Shown in pieces: positions 7,660 to 15,130 of a DNA stretch of 43,547 nt (within the stretch, counting starts at the first letter, position 1; each line of letters starts with the position of its first letter). A program made the position numbers and the translations under genes. This DNA is from CAYSGX01 sp964518215 (lineage in GTDB: Bacteria; Bacteroidota; Bacteroidia; Chitinophagales; CAIOSU01): assembly GCA_964518215.1 (NCBI GenBank), contig CAZFFP010000027.1, positions 1-43,547 of the forward strand. Direction: 5' to 3'. The notes below the pieces were generated by a model. The model did not search any database, was not told where the DNA came from, and saw only the letters and a list, made by a program, of their open reading frames with translations.

Positions 7660-9681
7660 ATGAGTTTTCTCTATCCGGCTTTTTTGTGGGCTTTGGCATT
7701 GTTGGCTATTCCGGTAATCATTCACCTGTTCAATTTCCGCAGGTATAAAACGGTCTACTTTTCCAATGTCCGTTTTCTCAAATCTATCAACGATGAAACC
7801 ACCAACCGCTCGAGACTCAAGCATTTATTGGTATTGGCGGCTCGTTTGTTGTTTGTGGCATTTTTGGTTTTCGCTTTCGCGCAGCCATTCATTCCCGTGA
7901 AAGATTCGGGCGCGGCAGCTTCGTCAGAAAAACTCGTGAGCATTTACGTTGACAATTCGTTCAGCATGAATGCCGTGGCAGCCGAAGAGCCTTTGCTGCA
8001 ATTGGCGCAGAAGAAGGCGCTCGAAATTTCCAAAGCCTACAACGAAAACACCCGTTTTCAATTAGTAACCAACAATTTTGAACCCCGCCAGCAACGCACC
8101 GTGCTGCGCGATGATTTCAAAACCATGTTGGACGAAATTAAACCCACGCCCGTAGTGCGCACCCTCAGCGAAGTGCAAAGTTTTCAGCAAAAACTTCGGG
8201 ACGATTTTCAGGGACAAGCCACCGCCTACTGGCTCAGCGATTTTCAGAAAAACATAGTGGATGTGCAACCCGACACTACTACGCAAACCTTCTTAGTGCC
8301 ACTTCAAGCCGTTCAGGAACAAAACATATTTATTGATTCTTGCTGGCTCGAAAAACCCGTGCTGTTTGTCAACGAACCCAATCAACTGCTTTACCGCATT
8401 GGCAACTCGGGCAACAGCGATGCGCTTAATGTGCGCGTAACCATGAGCATCAATGAACAGGTGAAAGGGCTTACCGAAGTTACCGTGCCCACCCGCAGCG
8501 CCATCATTGACACACTTAGTTTCAGCATACAGGATTACGGCTGGCAAAAAATCAAAGTGTTTGTCAACGATTTCCCCATTACGTTTGACGACCAGTATTT
8601 TCTCACCTTCAAAACCAACGAACTCATTCGCGTGCTTGCTATTAATGAGCAGCAGGAAAGTAATTTTCTGAAGGCGTTGTTTTTCGAGCAGAAAAATTAT
8701 CGCTTAGATAATATGAACGCATCGGCACTCGAATCGGCTGCGCTTTCAGATTATAATTTGGTGATTCTGAACAACCTCAACAATATTTCATCGGCACTTT
8801 CTTCGGCATTAGAAAACTACTTGCGCGGTGGCGGCTCTGTGTTATTGTTTCCTTCGGAAAAAGCCGATGTAATGAGCTATAACCGTTTTCTGAGCATTAC
8901 CGGAGCCAACGAAATTTCTGAAAAAAGCGTAGGGCAAAATGAAGTGAGTTATCTCAACATCAACAGCGAACTGTTCAGCGATGTGTTCGAAAAAGTGCCC
9001 GACAATCTGTCGCTGCCCAAAACAAAACTCTATTACACTTTTGTCAGAAAAACCCGCAGCAGCGAGCAGGTGGTGTTGGGTTTGAAAAACAATGCCTCGT
9101 TTCTCAGTCAGTATAATTTTCAAAGCGGCAAGTTAGTGGTGTGCGCTTCGCCCTTGGGAAAAGACTACAGCGATTTTCCGGTTCATTCCATTTTTGTGCC
9201 GCTCATTTACAAAATGTCGGTTACTTCTTCTGCCAAACTCAACACCTCCTACATTTTGGGCAAAGACCCTCAAATAGAAATTGCCGAGCGCACCTTAGCA
9301 ACCGATGCGGTGTATAAAATCAGAAACGAAAACATCGAGTGGATTCCCGGTCAGCGCAATTTCGGTGGCAAAGTATTTCTCGATTTAGATGCCGACATTA
9401 CCGAAGCCGGATTTTTTGAAGTGTTCAATGAGAAAACCAACAGCAGTCATTGGGTGGCGCTCAATTTCAACCGGCAAGAATCTGAAACACAAACCTATAC
9501 CACCGAAGAATTGGAAGCGCGCTTTGCAGGTAGCCGCGTAGAAATTTTAGACGCGCTGAAAACCAATTTTGCCGAAGCCATTGAACAAATCAATCGTGGC
9601 ATAGCGCTTTGGAAAGTTTGCATTATTTTAGCCCTCGTGTTTTTAGCGGCAGAAATTTTGCTGCTGCGGTTTTTGAAATAA
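7660..9681 (+). CDS. BatA-domain protein with von Willebrand A-like domain
   Basis: The 673-residue protein begins with the Bacteroidota BatA N-terminal double-span module (FLYPAFLWALALLAIPVIIHLFNFRR, then a second span at about 58-76). A VWA-like domain follows, with a MIDAS-type DxSxS motif in VSIYVDNSFSM (D98, S100, S102), then a long extracytoplasmic part, and a final span at about 648-670 (LWKVCIILALVFLAAEILLL). BatA-type proteins are linked to oxidative-stress and MoxR/Bat systems in Bacteroidota, but this long form is not next to moxR here. Nine nucleotides separate it from the dihydroorotase-like gene, an adjacency I recall in other Bacteroidota genomes. Role: membrane-anchored, cation-dependent adhesion or assembly, by family inference. 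Confidence 0.8.
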   Translation: MSFLYPAFLWALALLAIPVIIHLFNFRRYKTVYFSNVRFLKSINDETTNRSRLKHLLVLAARLLFVAFLVFAFAQPFIPVKDSGAAASSEKLVSIYVDNSFSMNAVAAEEPLLQLAQKKALEISKAYNENTRFQLVTNNFEPRQQRTVLRDDFKTMLDEIKPTPVVRTLSEVQSFQQKLRDDFQGQATAYWLSDFQKNIVDVQPDTTTQTFLVPLQAVQEQNIFIDSCWLEKPVLFVNEPNQLLYRIGNSGNSDALNVRVTMSINEQVKGLTEVTVPTRSAIIDTLSFSIQDYGWQKIKVFVNDFPITFDDQYFLTFKTNELIRVLAINEQQESNFLKALFFEQKNYRLDNMNASALESAALSDYNLVILNNLNNISSALSSALENYLRGGGSVLLFPSEKADVMSYNRFLSITGANEISEKSVGQNEVSYLNINSELFSDVFEKVPDNLSLPKTKLYYTFVRKTRSSEQVVLGLKNNASFLSQYNFQSGKLVVCASPLGKDYSDFPVHSIFVPLIYKMSVTSSAKLNTSYILGKDPQIEIAERTLATDAVYKIRNENIEWIPGQRNFGGKVFLDLDADITEAGFFEVFNEKTNSSHWVALNFNRQESETQTYTTEELEARFAGSRVEILDALKTNFAEAIEQINRGIALWKVCIILALVFLAAEILLLRFLK

Positions 9682-9690
9682 AAAATCTTC

Positions 9691-10959
9691 ATGAATATTC
9701 TTCTTCGTTCCGCACTCATCATTGACCCCACCTCACCGCATCATTTACAAAAAAAGGATATTCTGATTCAAAAAGGCATCATTACAAAAGTTGCCAAAAG
9801 CATTAAGCCCGAAAAGAATTTTAAAATAGTTGAAAGCAAAAATTTGAGCGTGTCGCCCGGTTGGGTGGACATGGCTGCTTTCCTTGGCGACCCCGGCTTG
9901 GAACATAAAGAAGATATTGAATCGGGTGCGGCAGCAGCGGCAGTAGGCGGTTTCACTACTGTGTGTTGTTTGCCTAATACCAAACCCGCATTGCATTCTA
10001 AATCTGAAATAGAATACATACTGAAAAAAAGCAAAGACCTTGCGGTGGACATTCGCCCCATCGGTGCGCTCACCGTGAATTGCAAAGGCACTGACATTGC
10101 CGAAATATACGACATGAACCACAGCGGAGCCGTTGCTTTTTCTGACGGACCTGTTACGCATGTCAGCGCGGGAAATATGTTGCGCAGCCTCTTGTATGTG
10201 AAACCTTTCAAAGGTTTGGTGTATAGCTTTCCCGATGAGGCTTCGCTGAGTGCAGGCGCACACATGAACGAAGGAATGATGAGTTCGCATTTGGGCATGA
10301 AAGGCATTCCCAATCTTTCGGAAGCGTTGATGGTGCAGCGCGATATTCATTTGTGCGAATATGCCGAATCGCGTTTACACATAGCTTTTATAAGCACGCC
10401 CGAATCGGTGCAGCACCTGAAAAAAGCGCGTGCCGAAGGCATTCAGGTTACGGCATCGGTTACTCCCTACAGTTTGCTGCTTACCGATGAAGCTTTGGAA
10501 GAATATGATACGCATCTGAAAGTGTTGCCGCCTTTGCGCACCACCAAAGACCGCGATGCATTGATTAAAGCGCTGAAAGAGGGCGCTATCGAAACCATTG
10601 CCAGCCATCATTTTCCGCACGATACCGAAGCCAAAGACCTCGAATTCGATTTGGCTGATTTTGGAATGACGAGCCTTGAAACGGCTTTCGCAGTTGCCAA
10701 CACGGCTTTAAAAAATAAATTATCTGCCGAAGAAATCGTAGCGAAGTTTTCTTCCGCCCCGCGAAAAATTTTAGGCTTACCCGCTGCCACTATTCAGGAA
10801 AAAGCACCTGCCGACCTTACCATTTTCGATACCGATTTAAAATGGACATTTACCAAACAAAACATTCGCTCCCGTTCCAAAAACACACCTTTTCTCGGGC
10901 ACGAATTCACAGGAAAAGTATTGGGTATTGTGAATAAAGGGCAAGGTGTTTTGGTGTAA
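9691..10959 (+). CDS. Dihydroorotase homologue, probably non-catalytic
   Basis: The 422-residue amidohydrolase-fold protein aligns end to end with type I dihydroorotases (PGWVDM, GGFTTVCCLPNTKP, HSGAVAFSDGP, GMTSLETAF, ADLTIFD). The metal and catalytic residues are replaced. The HxH of the PGxxDxHxHxRxPG motif reads DMAAFLGDPG (A62 and F64 for the two His, G66 for the Arg). The HVS-type His is F233 (LHIAFIST). TPHHL is TPYSLL. The catalytic Asp of the TDHAPH motif is H306 in ASHHFPH. Catalysis of carbamoyl-aspartate cyclisation is therefore unlikely. Inactive dihydroorotase paralogues are known to scaffold aspartate transcarbamoylase in some bacteria, and a similar role is possible here. A true pyrC should exist elsewhere in the genome. 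Confidence 0.85.
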   Translation: MNILLRSALIIDPTSPHHLQKKDILIQKGIITKVAKSIKPEKNFKIVESKNLSVSPGWVDMAAFLGDPGLEHKEDIESGAAAAAVGGFTTVCCLPNTKPALHSKSEIEYILKKSKDLAVDIRPIGALTVNCKGTDIAEIYDMNHSGAVAFSDGPVTHVSAGNMLRSLLYVKPFKGLVYSFPDEASLSAGAHMNEGMMSSHLGMKGIPNLSEALMVQRDIHLCEYAESRLHIAFISTPESVQHLKKARAEGIQVTASVTPYSLLLTDEALEEYDTHLKVLPPLRTTKDRDALIKALKEGAIETIASHHFPHDTEAKDLEFDLADFGMTSLETAFAVANTALKNKLSAEEIVAKFSSAPRKILGLPAATIQEKAPADLTIFDTDLKWTFTKQNIRSRSKNTPFLGHEFTGKVLGIVNKGQGVLV

Positions 10960-10974
10960 ACAACTTCTTTGTTT

Positions 10975-11249
10975 TTAACTCATTAATACTTTTTTCAGCG
11001 CCTGATTATTATCATCATTAAGCAAAGGAATATTAAAACCGCATGGCAGGTTGGTACATACTACCGAATCAATGAATCGTATGCCATTTTAAAATCTACC
11101 GATTCGGTGTCAACAACATTTGTAGTATAATTTCCACGAAAACTATCTGCCACAACGATATTATATTCATCGGGAAACAACTGGTTGAATCCTCCCGGAA
11201 TTTGCTGTGAATTGGGCGCTTCTAAATAGTAGCGATTGTTTAAAACCAA
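10975..11249 (-). pseudogene. Possible frameshifted gene remnant
   Basis: On the minus strand an open frame from a TTG at 11249 (VLNNRYYLEAPNSQQIPG...) hits TAG at 11061-11063. In the next frame, sense-like sequence continues directly (VCTNLPCGFNIPLLNDDNNQ, then ALKKVLMS) to TAA at 10975-10977. A single-base indel near 11062 would join the two into about 90 residues. No good start codon exists upstream, because TGA interrupts the frame. This looks like the decayed 3' end of a secreted-protein gene. I do not recognise a family. Coincidental open frames are the alternative. Confidence 0.35.
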
Positions 11250-11303
11250 ATAATACTTTCATTTGCCCGCAAAACCCTATTTTAGCTCCATACATTTAAT
11301 GAT

Positions 11304-12368
11304 ATGAATGCTGTAAAAATAATGTTCAAGATAATTCTGCTGATAGGTTTGCTTTTTGGTTTGTATGTGGTTGTAAACCTCATTTACGCATCCTTTACCG
11401 ATTACCAGCCACCACTTTCCGAAAGCATACCGGTGAATATTGAGCAAACGCTGTTGCCCGACAGTTCGGAGTTTACTTTCATGATTTGGAACATCGGCTA
11501 TGCGGGCTTGGGAGCCAAAGACGATTTTTTTTATGATGGTGGTAAAACGGTGATTTCTTCAAAAGAAAATGTGGAAGCATACCTTTCGGGAATTAAGAAA
11601 TATTTAGAGCAAAACAGCAACACCGATTTTATTTTGTTGCAGGAAGTGGACTACTGCGCTAAACGCAGTTACCGCACCAATCAATTGGAAGCCATTGCAT
11701 CGGTGTTGCCGCAACATTCCAACAGCTATGCACGCAACTACTTGGTGAAGTTTGTTCCCGTTCCTTATCTGTCGCCTATGGGCGGTGTGGATGCAGGCTT
11801 AGGAAGCTTTTCGCGCTATGCGCTTACCGAAACCACCCGCTATCAATTACCTGGCGAATTTCCCTGGCCCAAACGCATTTATTTTTTAGACCGCTGCATT
11901 TTGGTGCAGCGCACACCTTTGCCCAACGGGAAAGATTTGGTGGTTATCAACATACACAATTCGGCTTATGACGAAACCGGAGAACTCAAGAGGCAGGAAA
12001 TGGCATTCATAAAAGATTATTTGCTGAAAGAATACGACAAAGGCAATTACATAGTGGTAGGTGGCGACTGGAACCAATCGCCTCCCGGATTTGACAAAAA
12101 CACTTATACCAAACGAGGCGATGACTATGCACCGGAAAATATTGATGCCGGAAAAATGCCTCAGGGCTGGCAGTGGGTGCATGACAGTTCGGTGCCTACC
12201 AACCGCAATCTGAAGGGACCTTTCAACCCTGAAACTACTTCCTGCACGGTGATAGATTTCTTCTTAGTGTCGCCCAACATAGAAGTGCTCAAAGTAAAAA
12301 CCCAAGACCTGCAATTCGAATGGTCCGACCACCAACCGGTGAGTATGAAAGTGAAACTGGGAGATTGA
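11304..12368 (+). CDS. Endonuclease/exonuclease/phosphatase family protein, membrane-anchored
   Basis: The 354-residue protein has an N-terminal hydrophobic anchor (about residues 8-29) followed by an EEP (DNase I-like) fold. The catalytic set is visible: N63 in MIWNIGYAG, E114 in ILLQEVD, N218 region in VVINIHNSA, D255 and N257 in VVGGDWNQSPP, and D342-H343 in EWSDHQPVS. All key residues are present, so it should be an active Mg-dependent phosphodiesterase or phosphatase. The family includes nucleases, sphingomyelinases and inositol phosphatases, and the substrate cannot be read. A TATTTTAG element at 11278-11285 (one mismatch from TAnnTTTG) may be its promoter. The gene is alone, between a decayed fragment and a repeat-rich spacer. 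Confidence 0.85.
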   Translation: MNAVKIMFKIILLIGLLFGLYVVVNLIYASFTDYQPPLSESIPVNIEQTLLPDSSEFTFMIWNIGYAGLGAKDDFFYDGGKTVISSKENVEAYLSGIKKYLEQNSNTDFILLQEVDYCAKRSYRTNQLEAIASVLPQHSNSYARNYLVKFVPVPYLSPMGGVDAGLGSFSRYALTETTRYQLPGEFPWPKRIYFLDRCILVQRTPLPNGKDLVVINIHNSAYDETGELKRQEMAFIKDYLLKEYDKGNYIVVGGDWNQSPPGFDKNTYTKRGDDYAPENIDAGKMPQGWQWVHDSSVPTNRNLKGPFNPETTSCTVIDFFLVSPNIEVLKVKTQDLQFEWSDHQPVSMKVKLGD

Positions 12369-12470
12369 GAAGCGGAATTCATGATTGCTCGATTCATAGC
12401 GTGGCAAGCCTGTAAAATTACAGTTTTGTCAAAAGTTCAGAGTCGTATATGGCTTGGCGTTGAAGGCAGG

Positions 12471-12561
12471 GGACAACGGACAACGGACAACTGGTTTGAC
12501 CAGTTGTGTGGATTCGGATTACAAATTCTTAGCTCAGGGGTTCGGAATTACAAATTCCGAA
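12471..12561. repeat. Repeat cluster: GGACAAC heptamers and two 3-nt-loop hairpins
   Basis: Three perfect GGACAAC units (12471-12491) run into an inverted repeat, CAACTGGT/ACCAGTTG (12488-12506, loop TTG). Then comes TTCGGAATT/AATTCCGAA (12541-12561, loop ACA). The 393-nt spacer 12369-12761 holds this cluster, a small CTGTAA/TTACAG palindrome at 12410-12423 and the tRNA terminator. I see no convincing gene in it. Confidence 0.75.
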
Positions 12562-12713
12562 CAGCGGGGTAAATAGTATAATGATAATATTTCACTGATT
12601 TATTTTCAATTTTAAAACGCTGAAAATTTACTCATTGAAAAATTTATCATCAAAAAATGAAATTGATGTTTTGGTGAGTAATTTTGAAAAAGTGTGTGCA
12701 AATTGTGTGCAAA

Positions 12714-12751
12714 TAAAAAAAGGGTTTCAAAGCCGAAACTCCGAAACCCTT
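12714..12751 (-). terminator. Intrinsic terminator of the tRNA gene
   Basis: Read on the minus strand, stem AAGGGTTTC (12743-12751) pairs with GAAACCCTT (12720-12728) across a 14-nt loop. A T-run follows (the A-run at 12714-12720 on the plus strand). It lies 11 nt beyond the tRNA 3' end. Confidence 0.8.
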
Positions 12752-12761
12752 GATTTTACTG

Positions 12762-12836
12762 TGGGCCCAGCAGGGCTTGAACCTGCGACCCCCTGATTAT
12801 GAGTCAGGTGCTACTAACCAACTGAGCTATAGGCCC
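12762..12836 (-). tRNA. tRNA with CAT anticodon (elongator Met or Ile2)
   Basis: The 75-nt cloverleaf has acceptor stem GGGCCTA/TGGGCCC with discriminator A, anticodon stem-loop CCTGA-CTCATAA-TCAGG (anticodon CAT at 12799-12801), variable GGGTC, and T-arm GCAGG-TTCAAGC-CCTGC. CCA is not encoded. The D-arm reads GCTC-AGTTGGTTA-GTAGC. Compared with the common GAGC ending it carries one extra T, leaving a three-pair D-stem. The CAT anticodon could be elongator Met or the lysidine-modified Ile2 (AUA) tRNA, and the sequence alone does not settle this. It is divergent from the HAD gene. A plus-strand open frame runs through it by chance. Confidence 0.93.
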
Positions 12837-12887
12837 GCACTTGTGGCGGCAAAATTACATATTTGCAGCGAAATTAGTTTCCTTGCC

Positions 12888-13511
12888 ATGACAAATAATA
12901 TTCAAAACATCATCTTCGATTTAGGGGGAGTCATTATTAACCTTGATATTCCGCGCACTACTCAGGCATTTATTGATTTAGCACATCGGTATGGCATCAA
13001 AGATTTTTCACCCAATGGCGAGCTCGATATTTTTAAGCAGTTTGAAGTGGGCGCTATTTCTTCCGAAGAATTTAGAGATGCTTTAAGAAAAGTGCTGCAC
13101 CCAAACACCACCGATGAAGAAATTGATTTTGCATGGAACGCCATGCTGCTAGATATTCCCGCTTCGCGACTCGAATTGCTGTTGCAGTTGAAAAACAAAT
13201 ACCGCATTTTTCTGCTCAGCAATACCAACGAAATTCACTACGATGGATTTCATGATATTTTGAGAGCAACGCATCCTTACGAAAACCTAGAGCCGTTTTT
13301 TCATCAGGTGTATTATTCGCATTTAATTCAACTCAGAAAGCCCGATGCCGAAGTGTTTCAATACATTTTAGACCAACATGGTTTGCAAGCCGAAAACACT
13401 CTTTTTCTCGATGATACACCCATGCACCTTGAAGGCGCTTCAAAGTTGGGCATACAAACCCAACAGGTTACCAACCAATACACGGTGCATGATATTTTGA
13501 AAGATTTTTAA
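12888..13511 (+). CDS. HAD-superfamily hydrolase (YihX/HAD-IA-like)
   Basis: With the ATG at 12888 the product is 207 residues. Motif I is NIIFDLGGVIINLD (nucleophile Asp in FDLGG), motif II IFLLSNTN, motif III lysine in LRKPDAEVF, and motif IV TLFLDDTPMHLEGA. A helical cap follows motif I (C1-type, IA subfamily). These are small phosphatases acting on sugar phosphates or nucleotides. The open frame extends upstream to 12750, but that extension translates the antisense strand of the tRNA gene and is not real. HAD family assignment is firm; substrate unknown. Confidence 0.9.
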   Translation: MTNNIQNIIFDLGGVIINLDIPRTTQAFIDLAHRYGIKDFSPNGELDIFKQFEVGAISSEEFRDALRKVLHPNTTDEEIDFAWNAMLLDIPASRLELLLQLKNKYRIFLLSNTNEIHYDGFHDILRATHPYENLEPFFHQVYYSHLIQLRKPDAEVFQYILDQHGLQAENTLFLDDTPMHLEGASKLGIQTQQVTNQYTVHDILKDF

Positions 13512-13532
13512 AAACTTTCTTTCACATTTGCC

Positions 13533-13540
13533 TATTTTAG
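13533..13540 (+). promoter_or_regulatory. Putative promoter variant TATTTTAG
   Basis: TATTTTAG is one mismatch from TAnnTTTG and lies 6 nt before the ATG at 13547. The same word, also preceded by CC, is found at 11278-11285 upstream of the EEP gene. No -33 box is evident. Confidence 0.3.
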
Positions 13541-13546
13541 TGGTGT

Positions 13547-14038
13547 ATGAAAACAACCACTTTCATCATTTTCTTCTTTTGTTCCTTCTTTGCTGCCTTT
13601 GCTCAGGAAAAGAATACCATTGAAGATTTGGGAATACGCGTTTCAGATATGGATTCTTTAAATGAGAACGCTCCCAAAACTTCAACTGCTGCTAAAAAAA
13701 CCGTTTTAAAAGACAACCTCATTTTTTGCGGTGGCGTGGAACAAGACAAGCCCGTAGGCATCAGTTCGGTGTTTTATAACAATCGGGGGCAAAACTATGT
13801 GTATGTGTTTGTAGAAAGCGAAACTCCTTTTGATGTCAGGGAACTGATTATTGACTTGTTTGTAATAGAAGATGAAGCCCGAAAAAAAATCTCCACGATG
13901 CGATTCAATGTAAAACCCAAATGGACTTATACTTTTTTCAAACATTATATTGATGCGCCAGGTTTGTATGAAATTTCGGTTTCCGACAGCAACAACAAAA
14001 AAATCGGTGACGGGCAAGTGCGGATTCTTTCCAAGTAG
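13547..14038 (+). CDS. Small secreted protein of unknown function
   Basis: The 163-residue product has a signal peptide (TTFIIFFFCSFFAAFAQ, cleavage after AQ), a short linker with acidic and Thr/Ala-rich sequence, and a domain from about residue 55. That domain is rich in beta-strand patterns (NYVYVFVESETPFDVRELIIDLFVIE, YEISVSDSNNKKIGDGQVRI), suggestive of an immunoglobulin-like fold. I recognise no named family. It is followed after 102 nt by another secreted protein gene. The periplasmic or outer-membrane-associated location is inferred from the signal peptide. Confidence 0.75.
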   Translation: MKTTTFIIFFFCSFFAAFAQEKNTIEDLGIRVSDMDSLNENAPKTSTAAKKTVLKDNLIFCGGVEQDKPVGISSVFYNNRGQNYVYVFVESETPFDVRELIIDLFVIEDEARKKISTMRFNVKPKWTYTFFKHYIDAPGLYEISVSDSNNKKIGDGQVRILSK

Positions 14039-14140
14039 CCATGCTTCTAAGAAACAATCATGGCACGATTACGGTTATAAAGTTTCTATAAAAACAAAAA
14101 ACATTCATTCCACTTTATAACTCCGCAACTTCTTCACTCC

Positions 14141-15088
14141 ATGAAATTCTTTTTTAAAATAATTTTTCTGTGCTGCTTTCAAAATGTCTTTGCCCAAAGC
14201 GGAGTGCAGGTGTTCGATTCTTTGGGAACTCCTGCAATTCTTATTTCGAACGGAAAACTTTTCGACACCGGAACCGACATGAGCAACCCGGACGGCTCGG
14301 TAATTTTTACGGTGCGGGGCAATTTGATTTTCAATGGAAACAATGAAACCCGCGACCATATTTTTTTTCTCGTGAAAGGCACCGATTTGTTTTCGAAAAA
14401 AACTTCGCAACTTATTTACAACCAAAATCAACAACCCGTGTATGCCGTGTCGAGAGGGAGGGTGTTTATTGGCGCGAATAAATACAGCAGTCATTTGGAA
14501 GTGGGCAGATTTGAAAAAATGAATGACGGCTCGGTGGTTTTTACCAATCAGCATCAAAAAACACCTCTTTTTTCGGTAGAAAAAAATGTCAGCACTGCCG
14601 AACTCATGGCGGTGTTTGCGTTTTTTGCAGTGCAATACGACATAGGCAAAGAACTGATGGATTCGCTTCAATCGGCAAAACCGGCAGGAGTTATTGTAAC
14701 CGGGAACAGTACCATCAGAAGGTTGTGGACCGGAGGCGTTGAAGAATTTTTGTGGGACGGACAACTGTTGCGCAACCGCTGGCGTTTCGATGATTTTGAA
14801 CACTGGACTTTTGACGGAACTGTTCTTAGGCGCGCTTGGTACGATACAGGCGAAGATTTTATTTGGAATGGCTCGCGGCTGCAAAGGCGCTACATGGCAG
14901 ACAACCTAATTTTTGAAGTGGACGGAAATAATATCCGCCCCGTGTTTGGCGCTATGGAAGATGAGTTTTTCATTCAGGGAAACATTATTAAGCGCTCATG
15001 GACCAATCTTGGCACCGATGAATGGGAAGTGAACGGAGAAATTCCCTTGCCGGTAATAATTTTGGTATTGTATCGAATTGCCCGTTGA
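14141..15088 (+). CDS. Secreted protein with C-terminal 18-residue aromatic repeats
   Basis: The 315-residue product has a signal peptide (MKFFFKIIFLCCFQNVFAQ) and an N-terminal region with repeated beta-turn motifs (SNGKLFDTG, RGNLIFNGN, SRGRVFIGAN). From residue 201 there are about six tandem units of 18 residues, for example EEFLWDGQLLRNRWRFDD, EHWTFDGTVLRRAWYDTG, EDFIWNGSRLQRRYMADN. The consensus is E-x-[FW]-x-[WF]-[DN]-G-x-x-[LI]-x-R-x-[WY]. The pattern recalls MORN-like or beta-solenoid repeats but does not match MORN. The start and signal peptide are clear. I do not recognise the family. The repeat is obvious by eye. Confidence 0.75.
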   Translation: MKFFFKIIFLCCFQNVFAQSGVQVFDSLGTPAILISNGKLFDTGTDMSNPDGSVIFTVRGNLIFNGNNETRDHIFFLVKGTDLFSKKTSQLIYNQNQQPVYAVSRGRVFIGANKYSSHLEVGRFEKMNDGSVVFTNQHQKTPLFSVEKNVSTAELMAVFAFFAVQYDIGKELMDSLQSAKPAGVIVTGNSTIRRLWTGGVEEFLWDGQLLRNRWRFDDFEHWTFDGTVLRRAWYDTGEDFIWNGSRLQRRYMADNLIFEVDGNNIRPVFGAMEDEFFIQGNIIKRSWTNLGTDEWEVNGEIPLPVIILVLYRIAR

Positions 15089-15115
15089 TAGTGAACTTTC
15101 GTTTTGCTACCTTTG
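15085..15115 (+). promoter_or_regulatory. Well-formed Bacteroidota promoter for the TPR gene
   Basis: TTG at 15085-15087 and TACCTTTG at 15108-15115 are separated by exactly 20 nt, an excellent match to TTG-N19-21-TAnnTTTG. Transcription should begin near 15121. This favours the ATG at 15131 over the upstream TTG at 15104 as the start of the next gene. Confidence 0.7.
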
Positions 15116-15130
15116 TATGTCTTTCGTAAT

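Noticed and set aside
12381..12572. 63-codon plus-strand open frame after the EEP gene
   Set aside because: It runs through GGACAAC heptamers and two palindromes and is repeat-derived.
12750..12887. N-terminal extension of the HAD protein (WAQQGLNLRPPDYES...)
   Set aside because: This is translation of the antisense strand of the tRNA gene. The HAD motifs start right after the ATG at 12888.
15104..15130. TTG start for the TPR protein at 15104
   Set aside because: The segment contains the promoter -7 element TACCTTTG and precedes the signal peptide.
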